A stretch of DNA of 51,616 nt from Nitrosomonas sp. GTDB lineage: Bacteria > Pseudomonadota > Gammaproteobacteria > Burkholderiales > Nitrosomonadaceae. Made by a program: the position numbers and the translations under genes. The DNA lies in contig NZ_JALHQJ010000011.1 in assembly GCF_022842015.1 (NCBI RefSeq), positions 1 to 51,616 on the forward strand, in the 5' to 3' direction. Positions 1 through 11,100 of this stretch are shown piece after piece. How positions within the stretch are numbered: position 1 is the first letter of the stretch; each line of letters starts with the position of its first letter. The notes below the pieces were generated by a model. The model worked only from the letters and a program-made list of their open reading frames with translations. It made no database searches and was not told where the DNA came from.

Positions 1-2736
1 CAACGTTACACACAATCCGCCGGCGCGGTGAATGCGCTGGTGTATTTGCGTAGCACCGATCAACCGCTGGCGCAAAAGTACTTGGATGCAACCGCGCAAT
101 ACATTGCGATGTACAACAAACTGATCGGCCCCTATCCGTATAGCAAATTCGCGCTGGTCGAGAATTTCTGGGAAAGCGGTTACGGCATGCCGTCGTTTAC
201 GCTGCTCGGCCCCAGAGTGATTCGCTTTCCGTTCATATTACATTCCTCGTATCCACATGAAATCCTGCACAACTACTGGGGCAACGGCGTGTTCGTCGAT
301 TATGCCAGAGGCAATTGGGCGGAAGGATTGACCGCATATCTGGCCGATCACCTGGTCAACGAGCAGCGTGGCAAAGGCGACGAATACCGCCGTGACGTAC
401 TGCAGAAATACGCGGATTTCGTCAGCAAGGAGAAAGATTTTCCGATCATCCGCTTCGTGTCGCGCCATAGCGCCAGCTCTGAAGCCGTGGGTTATGGAAA
501 AACCATGATGTTTTTCCACATGCTGCGCCAGGAATTGGGTGACGAGGCTTTTACCCGTGCACTGCGGCAGTTTTATAAGCAGTTCAAGTTCAAACAAGCA
601 ACGTTTGCGGACTTGCTCGCAACATTCAATTCAATAACCGGCCAGGATCTTTCACCACAGTTTGAGCAATGGGTACATCGTGCCGGAGCACCCGATCTGG
701 TGCTGCGTAATGCCGAGACTGAGCAAACGGAACAAGGGTTTAAGCTCACCCTCACGGTCGAACAATCCCAACCGGGTGATCTTTATCATTTGAGAGTGCC
801 CATTTCCGTTACGCTGGAAGGCGAAGATATGGCGTTGGAGTCACATATCATGGTCGATCAACGCACACAAACTATCGAGATGAATTTCTTCAACCGCCCG
901 ATACGCATCGACCTTGACCCACATTTCGATGTATTCCGGCGCCTGGATAGCCGCGAGATTCCATCCGCATTGTCGCAAGGCTTTGGCGCGGAAAAACCGT
1001 TGCTGATTTTGCCTGCACGAGAAAGTCCATCGGTTTTGGCAGCGTATCGAGCCTTGGCCATGAACTGGCAAAAAACTCAATCGAGTCCGTTGGAAGTTAT
1101 CACCGACGATCAACTGCAGACTTTACCCGCAGACCGTACCATCTGGATCATGGGGTGGCAGAATAAATTTGCCGATGCGGTTACCAAAACCTTGGCGGAT
1201 CGCGGTGTTACCCATCAGCACGAACAATTGCAACTGTTTCAAAAAACCTACCCACAGACTGATCATGCCGTCATGCTGACCGCCCGACAACCATCCAACC
1301 CGGACAAAACGCTGTTATGGGTCGCGGCTGACAATTCCAAAGCGATTGCAGAACTTGCCAACAAATTGCCGCACTACCGCAAATACAGCTATCTGGTGTT
1401 TAAAGGCGACGAATTGACCAATATCGACAAGGGGCAATGGCCGATCACGCAATCACCGCTGACGCAATGGATTAAGCAGAAAGACAATCACCCTGTCTCG
1501 ATGCTGCATACCGGCATCCCAAAACCGCGCCGCGCGTTGGCGGAACTGCCACCGGTTTTCTCTGAAAGCCGCATGATGGAGGATATCGTGCATTTGGCCA
1601 GCGATTTGTTCAAAGGACGCGAACTAGGCACACCGGAACTGGACATAGCCGCCGCATATATCGCCAAACAATTTCAGCAAATCGACCTAGAACCTGGCGG
1701 CGACGGTAACAGTTATTTCCAAACCTGGCGCCAGGATGTCGGCGCACCCAAAGGCGACATATCCTTGCGTAATGTAATCGGCATTCTGCCCGGCACCAAT
1801 TCGCAACTCGCTGGGCAAAGCCTGGTCATCGGCGCGCATTACGACCATCTCGGCATGGGCTGGCCGGATGTGCGTGCCGCGCATCGGGGGAAAATTCACT
1901 ATGGCGCGGACGACAACGCCAGCGGCGTGGCCGTGATGCTCGAACTGGCGCGCCAAGTCGTTGGCAAATGGCAACCAGAACGCACCATCATTTTTGTAGC
2001 GTTTACCGGTGAAGAAGCGAATCTATTGGGTTCCAAGCATTACATTGGCAACAGCAAAGATTACCCCACCGAAAAAATCATCGCGATGTTGAATCTGGAT
2101 ACCGTCGGACGGCTTGAGAATAATCCGGTCACGGTATTTGGCACCGGCACCGCGCGTGAATTGGTGCATATCTTCCGGGGTGCAGGCTTCGTCACCGGCA
2201 TTCCAGTCAACGCGGTGCAAGACGATTTCGGCTCCAGCGACCAGGCCGCATTTATCCAGGCCGGCATCCCGGCAGTGCAATTCTTTGCCAGCGCGCACGA
2301 GGACTTCCACGCCCCTGGCGACACCGTCGATAAAATCGACTCCGCCGGATTGGTCAAAGTAGCTGCTATCCTCAAGGAAGCCACCGAATACCTGGCCAAC
2401 CGCATCGAACCGCTCACCGTCACGCTGCCAACGCAGACAGCACAAGCCGAACCCACCAGTCCACGAGAAAAACGCACAGCCAGTCTCGGCACCGTACCGG
2501 ATTTTTCATACCAGGGCGAAGGCGTGCGCGTGGACAACGTCAACCCCGGCTCCCCGGCACAACAAGCCCAACTGCAACCCGGCGACATTCTGATTCAACT
2601 GGCCGGACAAAAGATCAGCGATTTGGCCTCGTATGCGAATATTTTGCGCACGCTTAAGGCCGGGGAGAACGTTGAATTGCAGTTTAGGCGGGATGGTGAG
2701 GTTAAGATAGTTGAGGTGGTGTTGGTAGAGCGTTAA
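1..2736 (+). CDS. M1-M28 double peptidase with C-terminal PDZ domain (5' end cut off)
   Basis: The frame is open to the left edge, so the true start lies outside the window; a GTG at 28 is only an internal codon. Three domains can be seen. First is an M1 aminopeptidase-type zinc site, HEILH at about residues 86-90 counted from base 1, followed by [10 protein letters not shown], which supplies the third zinc ligand. Next is an M28 aminopeptidase domain, with [28 protein letters not shown] and an AHEDFH site near bases 1840-2310. Last is a PDZ domain at about bases 2500-2733 (GDILIQLAG). M1 and M28 enzymes remove N-terminal residues from peptides. The fusion of two unrelated zinc exopeptidases with a substrate- or membrane-docking PDZ suggests processive peptide breakdown, probably in the periplasm, though the signal region is missing here. 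The start and any signal peptide cannot be judged. Confidence 0.85.
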   Translation, partial: QRYTQSAGAVNALVYLRSTDQPLAQKYLDATAQYIAMYNKLIGPYPYSKFALVENFWESGYGMPSFTLLGPRVIRFPFILHSSYPHEILHNYWGNGVFVDYARGNWAEGLTAYLADHLVNEQRGKGDEYRRDVLQKYADFVSKEKDFPIIRFVSRHSASSEAVGYGKTMMFFHMLRQELGDEAFTRALRQFYKQFKFKQATFADLLATFNSITGQDLSPQFEQWVHRAGAPDLVLRNAETEQTEQGFKLTLTVEQSQPGDLYHLRVPISVTLEGEDMALESHIMVDQRTQTIEMNFFNRPIRIDLDPHFDVFRRLDSREIPSALSQGFGAEKPLLILPARESPSVLAAYRALAMNWQKTQSSPLEVITDDQLQTLPADRTIWIMGWQNKFADAVTKTLADRGVTHQHEQLQLFQKTYPQTDHAVMLTARQPSNPDKTLLWVAADNSKAIAELANKLPHYRKYSYLVFKGDELTNIDKGQWPITQSPLTQWIKQKDNHPVSMLHTGIPKPRRALAELPPVFSESRMMEDIVHLASDLFKGRELGTPELDIAAAYIAKQFQQIDLEPGGDGNSYFQTWRQDVGAPKGDISLRNVIGILPGTNSQLAGQSLVIGAHYDHLGMGWPDVRAAHRGKIHYGADDNASGVAVMLELARQVVGKWQPERTIIFVAFTGEEANLLGSKHYIGNSKDYPTEKIIAMLNLDTVGRLENNPVTVFGTGTARELVHIFRGAGFVTGIPVNAVQDDFGSSDQAAFIQAGIPAVQFFASAHEDFHAPGDTVDKIDSAGLVKVAAILKEATEYLANRIEPLTVTLPTQTAQAEPTSPREKRTASLGTVPDFSYQGEGVRVDNVNPGSPAQQAQLQPGDILIQLAGQKISDLASYANILRTLKAGENVELQFRRDGEVKIVEVVLVER

Positions 2737-2812
2737 TTGCGCTATAGTTCGCTATTCTTTTTTTGCCTATTAAATTTCAATTTTGTGTTCGCAAATAATA
2801 TAAAAGCACTTG

Positions 2813-4942
2813 ATGACTCCCGCTAATTTTCAACAACTCGCCAACTTCATCTGGTCCGTCGCCGACCTGTTGCGCGGCCCCTACCGCCCGCCGCAGTACG
2901 AGCGCGTGATGCTGCCGCTCACGGTGCTGCGCCGTTTCGATGCCGTGTTGGCGTCCAGCAAGGAAGCTGTGCTCAAACGTCACGCTGAGCTCAGCGCCAA
3001 GGGTCAATCCAGTGTTGACGCCATCCTCAACAACCTGGCCAAGGATGAAGACGGCACGCCGCTGGGCTTCCACAACCACAGCCAGCTCGACTTCTACAAA
3101 CTCAAGGGTGACCCCGACAACATCGGTCGCCACCTAGCCGACTACATCGCCGGCTTCTCCGAGAACATCCGCAAGATCTTCGAGCGCTTCGAGTTCGACA
3201 AGGAGATCGAAAAGCTCGAAGAGTCGAACCGCCTCTATCAGGTGGTTGCCCAGTTCGCCGAGATCGACCTGCACCCCAAGCGCGTCGACAACATCACCAT
3301 GGGTCTGGTGTTCGAAGACCTGATCCGGCGCTTCAACGAAGCGGCCAACGAAACGGCGGGCGATCACTTCACCCCGCGTGAAGTGATCCAACTCATGGTC
3401 AACCTCCTGCTGGAGCCCGACACCAGCGTGCTCACGCAGGCTGGCGTCATCGTCACCATCTGCGACCCCGCCTGCGGCACCGGCGGCATGCTGGCCGAAG
3501 CGCAGAACTGGATCCGCGCCCACAACGATCAAGCCACGGTCAAGGTCTTCGGGCAGGACTACAACCCGCGCTCCTATGCCGTGGCTGCCTCTGATCTCTT
3601 GATCAAAGGCCACAAGGACGGCCAGGTGGTGCTGGGAAACACCCTCACCGACGACCCGTTTCCGGACCAGCGCTTCGACTACTTGCTGGCTAACCCACCT
3701 TTCGGCGTGGACTGGAAAGCCGAGAAGAAAACCATCGACCGCTGGCCCAATTTCCGTGGCTACAGCGGCAAGCTGCCGCGCATCAATGACGGTGCCTTGC
3801 TGTTCCTGCTCTATATGATGAGCAAGTTCCAGGACTACAACGCCGGCGACCGCGACAAGCCCGGCTCGCGTACCGCCGTCGTGTTCAATGGCTCGCCGAT
3901 GTTCACCGGCGGCGCCGGCAGCGGCGAGAGTGACATCCGGCGCTGGATCATCGAGCGCGATCAACTCGAAGCCATCGTCGCCCTACCCGAGCAGATGTTC
4001 TACAACACCGGCATCGGCACCTTCATCTGGGTGGTGACCAACCGCAAGGCTGCCACGCGCCGCGGCAAGATCCAGCTCATCGACGCCCGCGAGCGCTACA
4101 CGCCGATGAAACGCAGCCTGGGCGACAAGCGCCGCTACCTCGACCAGGCCGCGCTCGACACCGTCACCCGCGAACATGGCGCGCTGGAGAACAGCCTGAC
4201 CAGCCGCATGTTCGATAACACCTACTTCGGCTACCGCCGCATCACCGTGCTTCGCCCGCTGCGCCTGCGCTTTCAGATCATCGATGAAGCGCGTGAGCGC
4301 TTCCTCAACACCTGCCCCGAGCTGTTCGATGCCTTGCAGGCCGTGCAGGACGCACTGGGAAGCGAACCGCTACTGGACTGGAATCAGGCCTGGGATGCCG
4401 TGCAGCAGGTATTCAATACGCTGCCCGACGATGTCGAAGGTTGGGCCAAGGGCGCCAAGGGCACCGCGCAGAAGAAGATCTTCCGCGACTGCTTCACCAC
4501 CACGGACCCCGAGGCTGCGCCGGTCATTGCCAAGCGCCACAAGAAGGGCGACGTTTCCGTCAGCGATGAATGGTTCCCGCAGCAGACCTTGCCCGCGCTT
4601 GAATCGAGCGAACTGCATGCCCTGCTGGGCTTGTACGCCGATGGCAAAGGCCTCGTGGAATACGAATCCGACCCGGCGTTGAAGGATGCCGAGAACATCC
4701 CGCTGAAAGAGGACATCGTCAGCTACGTGCTGCGCGAGGTGCGGCTCTACGTGGCGGATGCCTGGATCGACCGCAACACGCAGGACGAACAGGACGGCGG
4801 CATCGGCAAGGTGGGCTACGAGATCAACTTCAACCGCGTGTTCTTCCAGTACCAGCCGCCGCGACCGCTGCACGAGATCGATGCGGAGCTGGCTGGCGTG
4901 GAGGCGCGGATTCTGGAGTTGCTGCGGGAGGTGACGGAGTGA
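2813..4942 (+). CDS. hsdM: Type I restriction-modification DNA methyltransferase subunit (HsdM)
   Basis: A 709-residue N6-adenine methyltransferase subunit of a type I restriction-modification enzyme. An N-terminal HsdM helical domain (about residues 1-150) precedes the SAM-binding motif I, CDPACGTGG at residues 217-225, and the catalytic motif IV, NPPF at 294-297, typical of N6-adenine enzymes. With HsdS it methylates host DNA so that HsdR does not cut it. I chose the ATG at 2813; a TTG lies one codon upstream, and no strong ribosome-binding site is visible for either. It is the first gene of a coupled operon, and its TGA overlaps the hsdS GTG. The gene is much richer in G+C than the housekeeping genes downstream (40 of 60 bases in 4861-4920 are G or C, against 27 of 60 in 27121-27180), which suggests acquisition by transfer. 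Confidence 0.95.
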   Translation: MTPANFQQLANFIWSVADLLRGPYRPPQYERVMLPLTVLRRFDAVLASSKEAVLKRHAELSAKGQSSVDAILNNLAKDEDGTPLGFHNHSQLDFYKLKGDPDNIGRHLADYIAGFSENIRKIFERFEFDKEIEKLEESNRLYQVVAQFAEIDLHPKRVDNITMGLVFEDLIRRFNEAANETAGDHFTPREVIQLMVNLLLEPDTSVLTQAGVIVTICDPACGTGGMLAEAQNWIRAHNDQATVKVFGQDYNPRSYAVAASDLLIKGHKDGQVVLGNTLTDDPFPDQRFDYLLANPPFGVDWKAEKKTIDRWPNFRGYSGKLPRINDGALLFLLYMMSKFQDYNAGDRDKPGSRTAVVFNGSPMFTGGAGSGESDIRRWIIERDQLEAIVALPEQMFYNTGIGTFIWVVTNRKAATRRGKIQLIDARERYTPMKRSLGDKRRYLDQAALDTVTREHGALENSLTSRMFDNTYFGYRRITVLRPLRLRFQIIDEARERFLNTCPELFDALQAVQDALGSEPLLDWNQAWDAVQQVFNTLPDDVEGWAKGAKGTAQKKIFRDCFTTTDPEAAPVIAKRHKKGDVSVSDEWFPQQTLPALESSELHALLGLYADGKGLVEYESDPALKDAENIPLKEDIVSYVLREVRLYVADAWIDRNTQDEQDGGIGKVGYEINFNRVFFQYQPPRPLHEIDAELAGVEARILELLREVTE

Positions 4943-6258
4943 ACGGCGCCGATCTACTGGCCTCGCTACCCGACGGGTGGCGACGTGTGCCGTTGAAGAC
5001 CACATGCGATTTCGCCGTCAGCAACGTTGACAAGCATTCGTTCGACGACGAGTTGCCGGTTCGGCTGTGCAACTACACAGATGTGTACAAGAACGACCGA
5101 GTCTCGCCCGACATGGACCTGATGGCAGCAACTGCCACTCCGCAGGAGATTGAGCGCTTTCGCCTTGAGATTGGCGATGTCGTCATCACGAAGGACTCAG
5201 AATCTTGGAACGACATCGCCATCCCCGCATACATAGAGGGCACTGCGGACGACTTCATTTGTGGCTATCACCTAGCCTTTATCCGCCCGAGGAAGGATGT
5301 GCTCGACGGGCGATTTCTGTTCCGATGCATGCAGTCACGGCCCGTTGCTCTTCAGCTTGAACTTGAAGCTACCGGCGTCACACGCTACGGCTTGCCAAAG
5401 GATGCAATCGGTCTTGCGGTTCTGCCGCTGCCACCATTGCCAACGCAACTTCGCATCGCCAACTACCTCGACCGCGAAGCCGCACGAATCGACGGGCTGA
5501 TCACCGAGAAGGAACGCATGCTGGTGTTGCTGGAGGAAAAGCGTACCGCCCTCATCAGCCGCCTCGTAACTAGGGGCCTTGACCCCAACGCCCCGCTCAA
5601 ACCTTCCGGTCAGGAATGGCTGGGCGAGATTCCGGCGCATTGGGCGATTCAGCCCATCAAGTACCTGGCGGTTGTCGGCAACGGCTCAACCCCTTCGGTC
5701 GAGAACGCCGACTATTGGGACGACGAGGGCTACCCCTGGCTGAATAGCTCAGTTGTCAACGTGTCACCGGTCACTGACGCAAGTCGCTTCGTGACAGAGA
5801 CAGCCCTGCGCGAATGCCACCTGCCAAAGATTCAACCGCCCGCTGTGCTCGTCGGGATCACTGGCCAGGGCAAGACACGTGGAATGGCGGCGGTTTTGGG
5901 AATCGAAGCCACCATCAACCAGCATATCGCATTCATCAAGCCACGCTCCCAAGAGCTCGACACTGAATACTTATGTTTTTTGCTTGGACATGCGTATGCA
6001 TTTCTTCGTAGCGATAGTGACGGAGCGGGTAGCACCAAGGGGGCCATTACCTGCGAGCAACTGGCCAACATGAAAATTCCTGTGCCGCCAAGTGGTGAGC
6101 AAATCGATATTTGCACCCGCATAAGGCAATCGCTAGATGTCTCGAAGCCTCTTCGCGCGCAGATCCAGTGCTCCCTTGATCTGCTGACAGAAAGACGCTC
6201 GGCGCTGATCACCGCCGCCGTCACCGGCCAGATCCCGCTGGAGGAGATGACAGGATGA
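4939..6258 (+). CDS. hsdS: Type I restriction-modification specificity subunit (HsdS)
   Basis: The 439-residue specificity subunit, which recognises the bipartite target sequence for both methylation and cleavage. It has the usual layout of two target-recognition domains, each followed by a conserved coiled-coil spacer. The first spacer (about residues 170-215) contains RIANYLDREAARIDGLI and EEKRTALISRLVTRGLD. The second, at the C-terminus, contains RIRQSLD, TERRSALITAAVTGQI. The GTG start at 4939 overlaps the hsdM stop by four bases (GTGA), a standard translational coupling. The recognition domains are somewhat less GC-rich than the spacers, as expected for a part exchanged between alleles. 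The DNA target cannot be read from the sequence. Confidence 0.95.
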   Translation: MNGADLLASLPDGWRRVPLKTTCDFAVSNVDKHSFDDELPVRLCNYTDVYKNDRVSPDMDLMAATATPQEIERFRLEIGDVVITKDSESWNDIAIPAYIEGTADDFICGYHLAFIRPRKDVLDGRFLFRCMQSRPVALQLELEATGVTRYGLPKDAIGLAVLPLPPLPTQLRIANYLDREAARIDGLITEKERMLVLLEEKRTALISRLVTRGLDPNAPLKPSGQEWLGEIPAHWAIQPIKYLAVVGNGSTPSVENADYWDDEGYPWLNSSVVNVSPVTDASRFVTETALRECHLPKIQPPAVLVGITGQGKTRGMAAVLGIEATINQHIAFIKPRSQELDTEYLCFLLGHAYAFLRSDSDGAGSTKGAITCEQLANMKIPVPPSGEQIDICTRIRQSLDVSKPLRAQIQCSLDLLTERRSALITAAVTGQIPLEEMTG

Positions 6259-7568
6259 AGCTGGAATCGGTTTCCCTCGCGAACTGTGGCGGCTTCGAGC
6301 AGCTCGACATCGCCTTCGAGCACGATGTGACGCTGATCGCCGGGGTCAACGGCGTGGGCAAGTCCACGGTGCTGCACGCGCTAACGGTGTTGCTTTCACG
6401 GGCAATGCCGGAGTTCACGCCCTCGCGCTCGGCGCCACTCTACTTCACCGATGACGACATCCACGGTGACAAGGGCTCATTGGAAGTGTTCGCACGCCTC
6501 CGGATCGATGGGCAGACCATCAATGCTGGGGTGCAGCGGTTGCGAGCAGACGACGACAAGGGCGACCGCTTCATGCTGCTGCGGCAGGCCGAAGTCGCCA
6601 CCGGCGCCACCGTTTTCGCCCAGGCGCTGAGCGCCCGCACGCTGACCGGTGAACTGGAAGCGGGCATGAAGGAAACCCGCGCCGCGCTGGCGACCCTGAA
6701 GAGCGCGGCCCATCCGCCGCTGGCGGTGTATTTCTCGCCTAAACGCCAGTTGCCCGGCCAGCCGCGCAGCCTGCCGGAGGCCAAACCCTTCGACCCGTCC
6801 ATCGCCTATGGCCGCGCCCTGCATGACCGTGAGGTGGAGCTGCGCGAGTTCATGCACTGGTTCCGCACCCAGGAGAAGTTGGGTACGGCCAGCGAGCCAC
6901 GCCGCCTCAGGGTGCTGGACGCGCTGCGGGCTGTGGTGAGCGAGCTGGTGCCTGAGTTCAGCAACCTGCGCATCCAAGAGCAACCACGCCTCGGCTTTGT
7001 GGTTGACAAGCGCGGCCAGCCCTTCTATCTGCATCAGCTTTCCGACGGCGAGCGGGGACTGCTGGCTCTGGTGTTCGACCTCACCCGGCGCCTGGCCATC
7101 GCCAACCCGGACAGCGACAACCCGATCGCCGAGGGCGTGGCGCTGGTGCTGATCGACGAGATAGAGCTGCACCTGCATCCAAAGTGGCAACGCGATGTCT
7201 TGCAGCGGCTGCGCGACATCTTCAAGGGATGCCAGTTCGTGGTGACTACCCACTCGCCACTGGTGCTGGGCGAGGTGCCGGCGCGCTGCGTACGCTTCCT
7301 CGAGTTCGTGAATGGCAGGGTGGGCGTGACCGTGCCGACCGAGGCCTATGGCATGGATGCCAACCGCATCCTGCAGGAGTTCATGGGTGCCCCGGTGCGA
7401 AACCGGCAGGTGGACGGTGAGCTGAAGACCCTCTTCGAACTGATCGACCAGGAGCGGTTCGACGCGGCCCGGGACGCCATCGTGGCCCTCGAACGCAAGC
7501 TGGGCGAGGACGAGCCCGAGTTGACCCGGGCCAGTTCGCTGATCCGCTTTCTGGAGGGTGCCGAGTAG
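6255..7568 (+). CDS. AAA/OLD-type ATPase, Septu PtuA-like
   Basis: A 437-residue SMC/RecF/OLD-like ATPase. The P-loop GVNGVGKST is at residues 30-38 (Lys36). An ABC-like signature region reads LSDGERGLLALVFDL. The Walker B is LVLIDE with Asp301-Glu302, followed by ELHLHPKWQ and a switch histidine in TTHSP. This architecture matches PtuA of the Septu anti-phage system and the ATPases linked to retron Ec78. The next gene is a TIGR02646-type HNH nuclease (PtuB-like), and the pairing supports the call. The ATG overlaps the hsdS stop (ATGA), and the stop abuts the next ATG, so the pair is embedded in the hsd operon. Inference: it senses infection and controls the HNH nuclease. A general helper role in the type I system is an alternative. 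Confidence 0.8.
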   Translation: MKLESVSLANCGGFEQLDIAFEHDVTLIAGVNGVGKSTVLHALTVLLSRAMPEFTPSRSAPLYFTDDDIHGDKGSLEVFARLRIDGQTINAGVQRLRADDDKGDRFMLLRQAEVATGATVFAQALSARTLTGELEAGMKETRAALATLKSAAHPPLAVYFSPKRQLPGQPRSLPEAKPFDPSIAYGRALHDREVELREFMHWFRTQEKLGTASEPRRLRVLDALRAVVSELVPEFSNLRIQEQPRLGFVVDKRGQPFYLHQLSDGERGLLALVFDLTRRLAIANPDSDNPIAEGVALVLIDEIELHLHPKWQRDVLQRLRDIFKGCQFVVTTHSPLVLGEVPARCVRFLEFVNGRVGVTVPTEAYGMDANRILQEFMGAPVRNRQVDGELKTLFELIDQERFDAARDAIVALERKLGEDEPELTRASSLIRFLEGAE

Positions 7569-8198
7569 ATGCGAACCATCCAGAAGGGGCCAGAGCCCGA
7601 CACATTGCGCCAGCATCGCCGACAACCACACGCCAACTACGACAACTACACCGACAAGACCGCCTTGCGGCAGGCGCTGGTGGCGGAGCAGCGTGGCCTG
7701 TGCTGCTACTGCCAGTCGCGCATTCGGGCCACCCCCGACGGTATGAAGATCGAGCACTGGCAATGCCAGGCCGACCACCCGGCGCGGCAGATCGACTTCA
7801 GCAACCTGCATGGCGCCTGCTTGGGCGGGCACGGCCGTCCCGAACGCGAGCAGCATTGCGATACCCGCAAGGGCAACAACGGTCTGTGCTTCAGCGTGTG
7901 CGACCCCGCCCACCCCATCGAGCGGCGAATCCGTTTCCTGGGTGACGGCAAGATCAGCGCGGATGATGCTGCCATCGACCAGGATCTCAATGCGGTTCTC
8001 AACCTCAATCTGCCGCGCCTGGTAAGCAATCGCAAGGCGGTGCTCGCAGCGTTTCAGCAGCGCCTGCAGGACGGACGCCGTGTCGACCCGGCACGCGAAC
8101 TGCCGAAATGGGACGGGCGTGAGCCCGGCGAACTGCCGGAGTTCGCGCAGGTCATGGTCTATTGGCTAACGAAGAAACAAGCGAGGGCCTCCGCATGA
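7569..8198 (+). CDS. HNH endonuclease of the TIGR02646 family, PtuB-like
   Basis: A 209-residue protein with a zinc-supported HNH layout: a C-x2-C pair at residues 45-48, IEHW at 61-64 carrying the likely catalytic histidine, then the segment NLHGACLGGHG and HCDTRKGNN further on. This is the pattern of TIGR02646 nucleases, which act as the effector (PtuB) beside a PtuA ATPase in Septu and in retron Ec78. Its ATG directly follows the TAG of the ATPase gene, and its TGA overlaps the hsdR ATG, so all five genes are coupled. Inferred role: DNA cleavage, or cleavage of another nucleic acid, when the ATPase is triggered by phage. The family assignment is firm; activity in this strain is not shown. 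Confidence 0.82.
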   Translation: MRTIQKGPEPDTLRQHRRQPHANYDNYTDKTALRQALVAEQRGLCCYCQSRIRATPDGMKIEHWQCQADHPARQIDFSNLHGACLGGHGRPEREQHCDTRKGNNGLCFSVCDPAHPIERRIRFLGDGKISADDAAIDQDLNAVLNLNLPRLVSNRKAVLAAFQQRLQDGRRVDPARELPKWDGREPGELPEFAQVMVYWLTKKQARASA

Positions 8199-11100
8199 AA
8201 CGCACTAGCGAAGCCGCGTTTGAAACCGCGATCGAGGCGGTCTTGCTGGCCGACGGATATACGCACGTCAACGCCAAGGGCTTCGACCGCGAGCGGGCGA
8301 TCTTCCCTGATGAGGCGTTGGAGTTCATCCGTGCCACCCAAGGCAAGGTGTGGGAGAAGCTCGAGGCCTTGCACGGCGAACAGACCGGCGCGCGGGTGTT
8401 GGAGTCATTGTGCAAGTGGCTGGACGTTCATGGCACGCTGGCCACTCTGCGACACGGGTTCAAGTGCTTCGGCAAGACCTTGCGGGTCGCCTTCTTCCGC
8501 CCGGCTCATGGTCTGAACCCGGAGCTGGAGGCGCGCTACCGCGCCAATCGACTCGGTCTCACGCGGCAGTTGCACTTTAGCCCGACGTCGGAGAAGTCTT
8601 TGGACGTGGTGCTGTCAGTCAACGGCATACCGGTGGTGACGCTGGAGCTCAAGAACCCCTTGAGCGGCCAGACGGCCGCGAACGCCATCCACCAGTACCG
8701 CCACGACCGCGACCCGCGTGAACCGATTTTCGTGTTCACTAAGCGCGCGCTCGTGCATTTCGCCGTGGACACCGAAGAGGCGCACATGGCCACGCGCCTG
8801 GCCGGGTCATCGACCCATTTTCTGCCCTTCAACCAAGGCATTGATGGCGGCGCGGGCAACCCTCCCGACTGCGAAGGGCGGAACTACAAAACGGCGTATG
8901 TGTGGGAAGAGGTGTTGCAACGCGACAGCCTGCTCGACCTGCTCGCGCGCTTTCTTCATCTGGATGTAGAAGAGAAGACCACCGACGATGGCAAGAAGAT
9001 ACGCAAGGAAAGCCTGATCTTTCCGCGTTATCACCAGCTGCAGGCAGTACGCCATATGGTGGCAGCCGCCGCGAGCGAAGGTGCGGGGCACAACTATTTG
9101 GTGGAGCACTCGGCCGGCAGCGGCAAGAGCAACACCATTGCCTGGCTGGCGCATCGCCTGTCCAGCCTGCACAACGAACGCGACGAGCGGCTGTTCGATA
9201 GCGTGGTCGTCATCACCGACCGGGTGGTGCTGGACCGCCAGTTGCAGAACACCATCTACCAGTTCGACCACCGCCAGGGTGTGGTGCAGAAGATCGACGA
9301 GGACTCGCGCCAACTCGCCCAAGCCCTTGAAGACGGCGTGCCCATCATCATCACCACGCTGCAGAAGTTCCCCTTCGTATCCGGGCAGCTTGCGAAGTTG
9401 AGTGAAGAGCGCGGCGAAGGGGGCAAGAGTCATCTGCCCGCGCGCAAATACGCGGTGATCATCGACGAAGCGCACAGCTCGCAGTCGGGCGAGACGGCGA
9501 CCGAACTCAAGGGTGTGTTGGGTGGCGCTGAGCTTCGCCGCAAGGCCCAGGAGATGGCCGAGGAGGAAGGCGAAGTCGAGCTTGAACGACTGTTCCGCTC
9601 CATGGCCAAGAGGGGCCATCAACCGAACATGAGCTTCTTCGCCTTCACCGCCACACCCAAGCACAAGACACTGGCGATCTTCGGCCGGAACGGCGAACCC
9701 TTCCACCGTTACACCATGCGTCAGGCCATCGAGGAGGGCTTCATCGAGGACGTGCTCAAGAGCTACGTCACCTACAAGACCTACTACAAGCTCATCAAGA
9801 AGGCTGAGGACGACCCCAACGTCGAGCGCAAGAAGGCAGCCAAGGCGCTGGCGCGCTTCATGCGCCTGCATCCGCACAACATCGGTCAGAAGACCGAGGT
9901 GATGGTGGAGCATTTCCAGCACTTCACACGGCACAAGATCGGCGGGCATGCCAAGGCGATGGTCGTCACAGGCTCGCGGCTGGAGGCGGTGCGCTACAAG
10001 CAAGAGTTCGACCGCTACATCCAGGAGAAGGGCTACCCGATCAAGAGCCTAGTGGCGTTCTCGGGCACCGTGGAAGACGACAAAATCCCGGAGGCGTCGT
10101 ATACGGAGGTCGGCATGAATGACGGCCTCAAGGAGAAGGAGCTTCCCGACACCTTCGCCAAGCCTGACTTCCGCGTCCTGCTGGTTGCCGAGAAGTACCA
10201 GACCGGCTTCGATCAGCCGCTGCTGCACACGATGTACGTCGACAAGCGGTTGGCTGGTATCCAAGCCGTGCAGACGCTGTCACGCTTGAACCGGACGCAC
10301 CCACTGAAGGACGACACTTTCGTTCTCGACTTCGTCAACGACCCCACAGAGATCCAGGAGGCCTTCCGCCAGTATTACGAAGGCTCGGTCATGGGGGAGG
10401 AGGTCGACCCAGACAAGTTGTACGAGGTCAAGGCGGAGCTCGACGCATCCGGCATCTATCTCCAGGCCGAAGTTGAGCAGTTCTCTCAGGTCTTCTTCGC
10501 GCCAAAGCGGAGGCAGAGCCCCGGCGACCACAAGATCATGAACGCGGTGCTCGACCAGGCCGTCGCCCGGTTCAAGCAGCTGCAGGATGTCGAGGAAGAG
10601 GATGTCGAGGAAGAGGAGGCCGAGTTGTGGCGCGGCAAGCTGCAAGCCTTTCGAAATCTCTATGGCTTCCTGAGTCAGGTGATTCCTTATCAGGACAGCG
10701 ACCTGGAAAAGCTCTTCACCTACCTGCGGCATCTCGCCCTCAAGTTACCCAAGCGCAAGAGCGGGCCGGGCTACCAGTTCGATGAAGAAGTCGACCTTGA
10801 GTACTACCGGCTTCAGAAGATCAGCGAAGGCTCAATCAGTCTGAACGAAGGCTATGGCAAGCCGCTGGATGGCCCGACAGAAGTGGGAACCGGTGAAGCT
10901 CGAGCGGAATACGTGGTGCTTTCCCGCCTGATTGGCATCATCAATGAGCGTTTTGGCAGCGAATTGAATGAGGCGGATCAACTTTTTTTCGAACAGATCG
11001 CTGAAGCGGCTGTTCAGAACGAGCCACTGCGCAGAGCTGCAGAAGTTAACTCACTTGATAAATTTCAACTCGTTTTCCGCCAAATTCTGGAATCACTGTT

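Noticed and set aside
3134..3964. Minus-strand open frame (276 codons) opposite hsdM
   Set aside because: Shadow of hsdM; low-complexity translation without family character.
6477..7913. Long minus-strand open frame (478 codons) opposite the ATPase and HNH genes
   Set aside because: It is opposite two well-supported genes in GC-rich DNA, where antisense frames stay open by codon bias; its translation is repetitive in Ala, Leu, Val and Gln and has no motif.
8807..10003. Long minus-strand open frame (398 codons) opposite hsdR
   Set aside because: Shadow of hsdR codon use; no motifs, no ribosome-binding site.
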